Below are positions 52,349-59,420 of a DNA stretch of 64,000 bases, one piece after another. The position numbers and the translations under genes are program-made. Numbering within the stretch: position 1 is the first letter of the stretch; the number at the start of each line of letters is the position of its first letter. The stretch spans positions 1 through 64,000 of the forward strand of contig CAJTLP010000004.1 of NCBI GenBank assembly GCA_910577195.1. Reading direction: 5' to 3'. The DNA comes from an uncultured Eubacterium sp. (GTDB taxonomy: Bacteria; Bacillota; Clostridia; Oscillospirales; Acutalibacteraceae). A model generated the notes under the pieces. It searched no databases. It was not told the origin of the DNA and was given only the letters and a program-made list of their open reading frames with translations.

Positions 52349-53677
52349 TTGGCAAAGAAGATAAAAGCTGTAACATGCCTCGTTATTATATTGGTTGTTG
52401 CTTGTGCAGCAGCGGCAATTGCGGTCGTAAATGCAAAAAATGTTGATGATGTTGAAAATCTTGTTATGACTGAAAACACAAGCAGTTCAATTCAGATTCA
52501 ATGGAAAGAGGTCAAAGGTGCGGATGGATATCATATTTATTCTTTAAATAATGATACCAAAAAATACGAGAAGCTCGGTGATGTTAAGGACGGCCAAACC
52601 TGTTCATATGATTTTAAGGATGCCGGAAGCGGCAGGGTGTATGAAATTAAGGTAACCGCATTCCGGATTTTTAACAAAAATGAATATGAAAGTGAAAATG
52701 CACAAAGCTTAAAGGTATATACGCTTCCTGAAAAATTGGATGTTTCTGCATATTCTCCTGAAGAGGGTGTTCTGGAAGCTAAGTGGAAGCAAGCAGACAA
52801 TGCAGCAGGCTATGAGCTGGAATACTCAAAGAATGAAGATTTCAGCGATTCACAGAAGGAAAAGCTTTCAGTTGCTGATTTTAAGGCTGATAAGCTGAAA
52901 CCAAAGGATACTTATTATGTCAGAGCAAGAGCATTTATGAATGTGGATGATAATGAAGTATTTGGTGAGTGGTGCAAGCCATGCAAGGCTGAGATCAAAG
53001 AAAAAATTGTGATGAATACGAATATTGATCCTAAAAAGCCTGTTGTTGCACTGTCCTTTGATGATGGTCCGGCTTATTATGATAACGGATGCAATTCAAC
53101 GCTTGAGATACTGAAGGTGCTTGAGGAATACGGAGCAAGAGCTACGTTCTTTATGTGCAGCTCAAGAATAAACAAATCAAATTCCGAGTGCCTGAAAAAG
53201 GAAATAGAGCTTGGCTGTGAGCTTGGCAACCATACCTATGATCATCAGAATTACGGTAAAAAGGTTACTGAAAAGGATATAATCAATGGCAGTGAGGCAA
53301 TAAAAAAAGCCTGCGGAAAAAGTCCTTCCATTTTTAGATGTCCCGGAGGAATGATGACTTCCAAAATTCAGGAGGTATGCAAAAAGGAAGGTATGCCGAT
53401 TGCTTATTGGTCTGTAGATACAGAGGACTGGAAGTCAAGGGATGCCGATAAGATTTATAAGGCAGCAATGAAAGGCGTTTACGACGGCTCCATTATATTG
53501 ATGCACGATATTTATCCGACAACTGCTGAGGCAGTTAAAAAGATTGTTCCCAAGCTGATTGAAGAAGGTTATCAGGTTGTTACTGTCAGTGAAATGCTTG
53601 CAGCGAAAAACGGCGGAAAGGCGCCTGAGGCCGGTCAGCAATATGTTGATTACAAGACGGTAAACAATAATACTTAA
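52349..53677 (+). CDS. Polysaccharide deacetylase (CE4) with two FN3-like domains
   Basis: A 442-residue exported enzyme with one N-terminal membrane anchor (about 7-28), two fibronectin-III-like domains (about 35-125 and 128-215) and a NodB domain (about 230-425). The CE4 motifs are SFDDGP near 236-241, NHTYDH near 296-301, the Arg in FRCPGG near 328, WSVDTEDW and LMHDIYP. It probably removes N-acetyl groups from peptidoglycan or a surface glycan. I choose a TTG start at 52349 because AGGAG stands 8 nt upstream of it; an ATG at 52331 and a TTG at 52310 in the same frame have no ribosome site and the latter lies in the repeat. Confidence 0.9.
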   Translation: MAKKIKAVTCLVIILVVACAAAAIAVVNAKNVDDVENLVMTENTSSSIQIQWKEVKGADGYHIYSLNNDTKKYEKLGDVKDGQTCSYDFKDAGSGRVYEIKVTAFRIFNKNEYESENAQSLKVYTLPEKLDVSAYSPEEGVLEAKWKQADNAAGYELEYSKNEDFSDSQKEKLSVADFKADKLKPKDTYYVRARAFMNVDDNEVFGEWCKPCKAEIKEKIVMNTNIDPKKPVVALSFDDGPAYYDNGCNSTLEILKVLEEYGARATFFMCSSRINKSNSECLKKEIELGCELGNHTYDHQNYGKKVTEKDIINGSEAIKKACGKSPSIFRCPGGMMTSKIQEVCKKEGMPIAYWSVDTEDWKSRDADKIYKAAMKGVYDGSIILMHDIYPTTAEAVKKIVPKLIEEGYQVVTVSEMLAAKNGGKAPEAGQQYVDYKTVNNNT

Positions 53678-53688
53678 ATAAAAAATAA

Positions 53689-53730
53689 AATCCTGTTACA
53701 CGATTTCAGTGTGTAACAGGATTTTTTATT
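53689..53730. terminator. Bidirectional terminator
   Basis: A perfect 13-bp stem (53689-53701 with 53711-53723) with A- and T-runs on either side, between the convergent deacetylase and ABC-transporter genes. Confidence 0.9.
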
Positions 53731-53736
53731 GTCCAT

Positions 53737-54459
53737 TTATAATACTGCTTTAAGGAACTGCTGGAGTCTTGGATCTTTAGGTGCTCCGAATAATTCCTGA
53801 GGAGGTGCATCTTCAACAACATATCCGTCTGCCATGAACAGAACACGGTCTGCAACCTCACGGGCAAAGCCCATTTCATGCGTAACAACAACCATTGTCA
53901 TTCCGTCTTCTGCAAGGTCCTTCATAACCTGCAAAACCTCGCCTACCATTTCAGGGTCCAGTGCAGATGTAGGCTCGTCAAAAAGCATAACCTTAGGATT
54001 CATTGCCAGTGAACGAACAATAGCTGCTCTCTGCTTCTGTCCGCCTGAAAGCTGTGAAGGGTAAGCGTCAGCCTTGTCCTCAAGTCCTACCAATCTGAGC
54101 AGGCGGAGAGCATCCTCATTCGCCTCTTCCTTTGTTTTCAGCTTTAAGTTTACAGGAGCAAGGGTAATGTTTTTCTGAATCGTTAAATTGTTGAAAAGAT
54201 TGAAGTGCTGAAAAACCATTCCCATATGCTGACGTATCTCATTTACATCGCATTTTTTATCTGTTATAAGCTTATCCTCAAACCATATTTCACCCTCAGT
54301 GGGTGTTTCCAGAAGATTTAAGCATCTTAAAAATGTACTTTTACCTGAGCCTGACGGACCGATAACAACGATTTTTTCACCCTGATTAACCTCGTAATCA
54401 ATACCTTTTAATACGTGATTATCGCCAAAGCTCTTTTTTAAATTACAAACTTTTATCAC
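53737..54459 (-). CDS. Polar amino-acid ABC transporter, ATP-binding protein
   Basis: A 240-residue ATPase of the GlnQ/HisP group. Walker A GPSGSGKST near 34-42, Q-loop MVFQHFNLF near 80-88, signature LSGGQKQR near 136-143, Walker B VMLFDEPTSALDP near 156-168 and the switch His in VVVTHEMG. The start is a GTG overlapping the permease end by 17 nt. Last gene of binding protein-permease-ATPase operon. Confidence 0.95.
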   Translation of the reverse strand: MIKVCNLKKSFGDNHVLKGIDYEVNQGEKIVVIGPSGSGKSTFLRCLNLLETPTEGEIWFEDKLITDKKCDVNEIRQHMGMVFQHFNLFNNLTIQKNITLAPVNLKLKTKEEANEDALRLLRLVGLEDKADAYPSQLSGGQKQRAAIVRSLAMNPKVMLFDEPTSALDPEMVGEVLQVMKDLAEDGMTMVVVTHEMGFAREVADRVLFMADGYVVEDAPPQELFGAPKDPRLQQFLKAVL

Positions 54460-55150
54460 TTTTTCTCAGGCTCCTTTCCATAATTTTTATCAACATAGAT
54501 ATAAATACTACAAGTACAATATAAATGATTGCCATAACGAGATAAGGAACCATAAATTCATAGCTGTTTGAGCCGATTCTGTTGAAAGCAACATAAAGGT
54601 CTGTTGCACCTACAAAGCTTACAACAGATGTTTCCTTGATAAGAGAAATGAATTCATTTCCAAGCGTAGGCAGTATGTTTTTTATTGCCTGTGGGATTAC
54701 GATTTTAAGCATTGTTGTGCCGTAGCTTAATCCGACGGAGCGTCCGCCCTCCATCTGACCGGGATCAACTGAAAGTATTCCGGCACGCATAATTTCAGAT
54801 ATGTAAGCACCTGAGTTCATACCGAATACAACCACAGCTACGCCGACAGAATTAATATGCAGATTTAAAAGCGGCATTAAAACATAATAGAAAATCAGAA
54901 GCTGAACAACAATAGGTGTGCCTCTGAACAGGCTTACATAGAGCTGACTCAGTTTATCAAGCACGGTCAGAACAGGATTGCTTTTGGGTACAACTCTTAT
55001 CGTAGCAATAATTGTACCTAAAAGAATACCGATAATAAGACCTGTTATGGCAATGATCATTGTGTTCTTCAGTCCCAGTAAAACCGTACTGTAACCGTTT
55101 TTATTTATAAAAAAGTCCCAGAAAACTTCAAATTTACTTGCAAAATTCAT
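54443..55150 (-). CDS. Polar amino-acid ABC transporter, permease
   Basis: A 235-residue inner-membrane permease of the HisM/GlnP family with five to six helices. SLFRGTPIVVQLLIFYY near 93-109 is typical, and the EAA loop that docks the ATPase is EGGRSVGLSYGTTMLKIVIP near 134-153. It is separated from the binding-protein gene by 351 bp that contain an inverted-repeat element and a terminator, so its expression is probably lower than that of the binding protein. Confidence 0.94.
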   Translation of the reverse strand: MNFASKFEVFWDFFINKNGYSTVLLGLKNTMIIAITGLIIGILLGTIIATIRVVPKSNPVLTVLDKLSQLYVSLFRGTPIVVQLLIFYYVLMPLLNLHINSVGVAVVVFGMNSGAYISEIMRAGILSVDPGQMEGGRSVGLSYGTTMLKIVIPQAIKNILPTLGNEFISLIKETSVVSFVGATDLYVAFNRIGSNSYEFMVPYLVMAIIYIVLVVFISMLIKIMERSLRKSDKSL

Positions 55151-55170
55151 AATTTGTACCTGTTAAAAAA

Positions 55171-55477
55171 CAGCCTCACTTAAGGGGCACTCTACATAAA
55201 GTAGTATTTGGTTTAAGCTTTCTGAGTTTCGCTGATAGCACTATTAAAAAATCCCATTAATACGGCAAGTATTGATGGGATTTTTATAATGCACTCTCAA
55301 CAAAATCAGTTCGCTTAAAACTGCTTGCACTTAAAAACAAGTGAAACGGATGAAAGACAAGGCATAATTTGATGGGCAGGCTAACGCCTTCACTTCAAAT
55401 TTAACGCAGTATTTTACCGTTCTCACTTGCTTTTAAGCAATTATTCTTTATGTAGGGTGCCCCAACAGGTGAGGTTG
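55171..55477. mobile_element. Possible MITE-like element with terminal inverted repeats
   Basis: The ends 55171-55201 and 55446-55477 are inverted copies. Their inner 18 bp (GGGGCACTCTACATAAAG against the reverse complement GGGGCACCCTACATAAAG) differ at one base, and the outer CAGCCTCAC/CAACCTCAC also match. The 307-bp body has no gene. It has the terminator 55248-55289 and a second inner inverted repeat with CTTAAAA, CAAGTGA and AACGG near 55324-55350, matched around 55415-55442. No target duplication is clear. Alternatively it is a native structured intercistronic region. Confidence 0.5.
55248..55289. terminator. Intercistronic terminator between binding protein and permease
   Basis: A 16-bp stem (55248-55263 with 55269-55284, one G-T pair), a GGCAA loop and A/T-runs on both sides. 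On the minus strand it would stop most transcripts after the binding-protein gene. Confidence 0.85.
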
Positions 55478-55501
55478 TTTGCATTCATTTTTATTTGGAA
55501 T

Positions 55502-56374
55502 TTAAGCTACTGCGTTAATCGCATTTGTGATTGCTGCAGCCGGTGCAGCATCAATGATTACATAGTTAACGCCGCCGTTAATTAAATCCTGTACAGCGAG
55601 TGAACCGTTATCATAACCAACGAATGTAGCATTTAAACCTGCAAAGCCGAACTCCTCGTCACCCTGAACATAAGACTGACCTGTTGTGCCGTTCTGACCG
55701 CCGATTTTTACGGAAGCATCAAGACCGTTAAGTATTTTGTCAACATCCTCCTTTGTCTGACAAGCATCAAAAGCGGTGTCGTCACCCTTAACGATGAGCT
55801 TCTGTGAAGCTGAATAGTATGATTCTGTAAAGTTAACCTGCTCTGCACGACCGGGGTTTACTGTAAGACCTGCAGCTGCAATATCAGCTTTCTGCTGCTG
55901 AACGGAAAGAACAACCGCATCAAACTTCATATCCTTGATTACAAGCTCCTTGCCGAGACTCTCTGCAAAAGCCTGAACAATTTCCATATCAATTCCGTAG
56001 AACTGGTCGCCCTGCTTGTACTCGAAAGGCTCAAACTCAGCGTTTGTAGCAACAACAAGCTGATCCTTTGAGGTATCCTCAGCTGCTGAGGTTACGCCTA
56101 CAGGCTGTCCGTCACCGAAATAGTGATTGCAGATTTCGTCAAGCTTACCGTTTTCCTTGATTTCCTTGATGAATGCATTTGCCTTCTCAAGAAGCTCTGC
56201 ATTGCTCTTGTCAACGCCGAGTGCATATTCCTCGTCTGAAAGCTCAATGTCAATTACTTTTACCTTTGCCTTTGCCTGTGCATTTGTCTGTGCATCCTTT
56301 GAGCAGCCTGCAAAGCAGGTGATAGCCAATACTGCTGCAAGAACGGCAACTAAAACTTTTTTTGCCATTTTCAT
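55502..56374 (-). CDS. Amino-acid-binding lipoprotein, apparently circularly permuted
   Basis: A 290-residue solute-binding protein (SBP_bac_3 family) with a signal peptide and lipobox FAGC (Cys24). The order of segments is abnormal. Residues 39-87 (VIDIELSDEEYALGVDKSN through LDEICNHYFG, split) are the segment that normally ends these proteins. A linker (88-104) follows, and then the normal mature start LVVATNAEFEPFEYK at 106-120, GIDMEIVQAFAESLG, GLTVNPGRAEQVNFTESYY and VIIDAAPAAAITNA at 272-285, where the protein stops. The usual C-terminal part thus sits at the N-terminus. It remains a complete set of parts, so it is probably functional. The operon partner genes are normal. The promoter is at 56456-56484. 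Confidence 0.9.
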   Translation of the reverse strand: MKMAKKVLVAVLAAVLAITCFAGCSKDAQTNAQAKAKVKVIDIELSDEEYALGVDKSNAELLEKANAFIKEIKENGKLDEICNHYFGDGQPVGVTSAAEDTSKDQLVVATNAEFEPFEYKQGDQFYGIDMEIVQAFAESLGKELVIKDMKFDAVVLSVQQQKADIAAAGLTVNPGRAEQVNFTESYYSASQKLIVKGDDTAFDACQTKEDVDKILNGLDASVKIGGQNGTTGQSYVQGDEEFGFAGLNATFVGYDNGSLAVQDLINGGVNYVIIDAAPAAAITNAINAVA

Positions 56375-56411
56375 TTTTTATTCCTCCGATTGAATTTTTA
56401 GCGATAATAAA

Positions 56412-56448
56412 AGGACAAGTGAGGTCGTACATCGAACACCCTTGTCCT
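56412..56448 (-). terminator. Hairpin in the binding-protein leader (terminator or attenuator)
   Basis: AGGACAAGTG (56412-56421) pairs with CACCCTTGTCCT (56437-56448) with one bulged base, plus an inner TCG/CGA stem; on the minus strand TTTTATTAT follows. It begins at the predicted transcript start of the binding-protein gene and could also end the upstream ktr-iolB transcripts. Confidence 0.65.
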
Positions 56449-56455
56449 CAAAAGT

Positions 56456-56484
56456 AATTTAGCATAATAATTTTGCAAAGTCAA
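56456..56484 (-). promoter_or_regulatory. Promoter of the binding-protein gene
   Basis: On the minus strand TTGACT (56484-56479), 17 bp and TAAATT (56461-56456); start near 56449. Confidence 0.72.
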
Positions 56485-56528
56485 CATAAAATGCAAATTA
56501 ACTGCATAAATATTCGTAAAATGTATAA

Positions 56529-57302
56529 TTAATCAGTGCTTGCAAGCCATTCATATTCAGGAACATAGATTCTTGTTTTGTCCCACGGATCGCCGTCAAT
56601 ATGGCGGATAAGCCATACATAATACATTTCATATCCCGGTGCAGTTACCTGCTGGTGTGCGTTTCCGCCTCTTATGCAAAGGCAGGTTCCGTTCTCGGTT
56701 TTATAGGGTGTATCTCCCTCAAAGCCTGCACCGAATCCCTCAGGGTGGTCAAACTGATAGTAATATAATTCAGGCTGTGGGTGATGATGAGGCGGATAGC
56801 TTGACCAGCGTCCCGGCTGATTGAAAACCTCACCCATAACCATATTTGAGTATGGCGCATTATCAAGGTCAAACATAGTTGATACAATTCTGTGACCTGT
56901 GCCGTTCCACTGTCCCTTGCCGAATTCCTGATAAAGGCAGTTGTCAGGGTTGTAGAATACAGGCTCCCAAGTCTTTTCATTGTCTGTCATCTGAACAAGC
57001 ACTTCACTGTCCTCTGCAGCAGTAATTACAGCCTGTGTTTCCTTACAAAAATGAACGGCATAAGGCTTTTTTTCAAAGGGATTTTTTCTGCTGCAGTTTT
57101 CATTTATTTTATCTGAAACAGTGAAATTTACGCTGCCTGATAAAAGAAGAACCGCACATTCATTTTCCTGTTCAAAAATGCTGAGCTTGTCACCCTTTTT
57201 CATTTTCTGCACATAGATGTCCATAAGCATTTCAGGATTGATGCCGTTCATCTGGCAAAGGATTTTTTTGCCGTTTTCATCATACTGCGGTTTAAAAAGC
57301 AT
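56529..57302 (-). CDS. iolB: 5-deoxy-glucuronate isomerase family protein (IolB-like)
   Basis: A 257-residue double-cupin of the KduI/IolB family. The metal site SYPPHHHPQPELYYYQF near 168-184 (His and Glu ligands) and the later GNAHQQVTAPGYEMYYVW near 218-235 are typical of IolB, which converts 5-deoxy-glucuronate to 2-deoxy-5-keto-gluconate in inositol breakdown. No other iol gene lies in the window, so the pathway role is uncertain; it is 15 nt behind ktrA and may be carried in the operon by chance. Confidence 0.88.
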   Translation of the reverse strand: MLFKPQYDENGKKILCQMNGINPEMLMDIYVQKMKKGDKLSIFEQENECAVLLLSGSVNFTVSDKINENCSRKNPFEKKPYAVHFCKETQAVITAAEDSEVLVQMTDNEKTWEPVFYNPDNCLYQEFGKGQWNGTGHRIVSTMFDLDNAPYSNMVMGEVFNQPGRWSSYPPHHHPQPELYYYQFDHPEGFGAGFEGDTPYKTENGTCLCIRGGNAHQQVTAPGYEMYYVWLIRHIDGDPWDKTRIYVPEYEWLASTD

Positions 57303-57317
57303 TTGATATTACCTCTT

Positions 57318-57959
57318 TCATTTTGCTATTTTTTTAATATAGTCTCTTTCACCCATAATAATCAGATGCTCTGTGCTTGAAAACACATAGTCAGGTGAAT
57401 TGATAGGGAAGATTTTGTCGTTGTATTTATATGCTATAACCGTAACATTATGAATTTTTCTTACATTGATATTGGAAAGTGATTTGCCAATCCATTTTTC
57501 CGGTGCGGATATTTCAAAAATTCCTGTATCCTCGTTGAGGGGGAAATAGTCAAAAATACTGGAATTGCTGTATTCAACCGCCTTGCTGTATGCGGTGTCC
57601 CTTTCAGGATAAACAACCTTATCTGCACCGTTCTGAAGCAGGAATTTTTCGTGAATAAGCGATGATGCCTTGCCGATTACATAGGATGCACCCAGCTCTT
57701 TAAGATAGCTTGTTATAACAAGACTGTCCTGAAAGTCACCAACACATACAAAAACGTAGTCGTAATCCTCAACACCCAGTGATGCCAGGTTACTTTTGAT
57801 TGTGAAATCACCGATTTCAGCCGTTGTTACACCCTCTGAATATTCATCAATAAGATTTTCATTTTTATCCACAAGCATTACATCGTTATCCATCTCGCAT
57901 AAATATTCAGCAAGATGGTGACCGAATTTGCCTGCACCGATTACAAGTATTGATTTCAT
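57318..57959 (-). CDS. ktrA: Potassium uptake regulator KtrA (RCK domain)
   Basis: A 213-residue cytoplasmic TrkA-N/C protein. The nucleotide-binding turn GAGKFGHHLAEYL near 7-19 and VDKNENLIDEY near 31-41 form the RCK_N; the C-terminal part from about 135 (FEISAPEKWIGKSL, HLIIMGERDYI) is the TrkA-C domain. It gates KtrB in response to ATP/ADP or c-di-AMP in known systems. 32 nt behind ktrB. Confidence 0.93.
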   Translation of the reverse strand: MKSILVIGAGKFGHHLAEYLCEMDNDVMLVDKNENLIDEYSEGVTTAEIGDFTIKSNLASLGVEDYDYVFVCVGDFQDSLVITSYLKELGASYVIGKASSLIHEKFLLQNGADKVVYPERDTAYSKAVEYSNSSIFDYFPLNEDTGIFEISAPEKWIGKSLSNINVRKIHNVTVIAYKYNDKIFPINSPDYVFSSTEHLIIMGERDYIKKIAK

Positions 57960-57991
57960 AAATATATTTCCTTACCTAATTTATTCCTATA

Positions 57992-59404
57992 CTATCCGAT
58001 GAACAGATTGCCCTTCGGTTTCTGCGTACTTCTGCTGCCATTCTTGTTTGCCTCAAGTATAAACATAAATGCAAAAACAAGAGATGTGATTCTGCCCACA
58101 AACATCATAAGAGTGATTATAATCTTAGGCAGAAACTCCAGTGATGACGTGATTCCTGTGCTCATACCTACCGTTCCGATTGCAGATATACATTCAAACA
58201 GAATGTCGGAGTATAAAAGCTCCGGCTGGCATATTGTTATAATAGTCGACGCTATGAATACCTCTGTAAGATTGATGATGACAATGGATACAGCTTTTCT
58301 GATTACATCAACAGTAATTCTTTTTCCGAAAATTTCAATTTCTCTTGAATTGCGGAGCGTTGCCGCAGCACATAAAAACAGTACGGCGATTGTAGCTGTT
58401 TTTATACCGCCTGCAGTAGAGCCTGTTGAACCGCCGATAAGCATCAGAATATATGTTATCAGCTTTGACGGAGCCGACAGCTCTGCATTCGACACACTGT
58501 TAAAGCCTGCAGTTCTCGGCGTTGTGCTGGCAAAGAAAGCATTTAATACTTTTTGTCCTTCTGAAAAATCCGAAAAGGTGTTGTTGCGTTCAAAAATATA
58601 GTAGAGTATTGTTCCGCCAACAAGCAGTACGGCAGTTGTAATTAAAGTGAGCTTTGTGTGAAGGCTGTATCTTTTAATTCTGAATTTACGCTGCACAATA
58701 TCATCCCATACGATAAAGCCGATTCCACCGACAATAATAAGGAACGCAATCGTTAAAAGGATTACAGGGTTGGTATTGACGGTTACAAGAGATGAGCCCG
58801 GCTGAATTCTTCCCAGTACATCAAAGCCTGCGTTGCAGAAGGCGGAAACGGAAAGAAATACGGAGGTGTAAAGTCCGTTTTTTAATCCCATATCCGGAAT
58901 GAACTGCGTGCATAATATTGCCGCTCCGAGAACCTCAAAAATCACAGTTCCGCCAAGAACAACTCTGACAATTTTTTTTGAGTCCCCTGTAGGAATACTG
59001 CCGAAGCTTTCCTTGAGCATCAGCTTTTCTCTCAGGCTGACCTTCTTTTTCAAAAACCTTGAAAGCATTGTGATGATTGTAATAAAGCCCAGTCCGCCAA
59101 TCTGTATCATACATAGTATTACAATCTGACCAAACAGCGTCCATTTCGTAAACGTATCGAATACAACTAAGCCCGTTACACAGGTGGCGGAGGTAGCTGT
59201 AAACAGTGCGTCCAAAAAGCTTACACTGCCTTCCTTAATTGAAATAGGCAGCATCAGTAAAATTGTACCGATAATAATAATTGCAAAGAAACTCAGTGCC
59301 ACCATTTTTGGGTACGATGTATAATAATTTCTGTTCTTTTTTGTTTTTTTCAATCCGGATTTTTCTGTATTGCTTTTATCTTCCAAAATGATCTGACTCT
59401 CCAA
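57992..59404 (-). CDS. ktrB: Potassium transporter KtrB/TrkH family
   Basis: A 470-residue K+ channel-like transporter with four M1-P-M2 repeats. The pore loops are visible as TSATCVTGLVVFDT near 89-102, VSAFCNAGFDVLG near 196-208, TTPRTAGFNSV near 304-314 and SAIGTVGMSTG near 423-433, each with the Gly of the filter. First helix MVALSFFAIIIIGTILLML. Co-transcribed with ktrA to give a complete Ktr system. Confidence 0.94.
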   Translation of the reverse strand: MESQIILEDKSNTEKSGLKKTKKNRNYYTSYPKMVALSFFAIIIIGTILLMLPISIKEGSVSFLDALFTATSATCVTGLVVFDTFTKWTLFGQIVILCMIQIGGLGFITIITMLSRFLKKKVSLREKLMLKESFGSIPTGDSKKIVRVVLGGTVIFEVLGAAILCTQFIPDMGLKNGLYTSVFLSVSAFCNAGFDVLGRIQPGSSLVTVNTNPVILLTIAFLIIVGGIGFIVWDDIVQRKFRIKRYSLHTKLTLITTAVLLVGGTILYYIFERNNTFSDFSEGQKVLNAFFASTTPRTAGFNSVSNAELSAPSKLITYILMLIGGSTGSTAGGIKTATIAVLFLCAAATLRNSREIEIFGKRITVDVIRKAVSIVIINLTEVFIASTIITICQPELLYSDILFECISAIGTVGMSTGITSSLEFLPKIIITLMMFVGRITSLVFAFMFILEANKNGSRSTQKPKGNLFIG

Positions 59405-59420
59405 AGGTTAATCGGTTATA

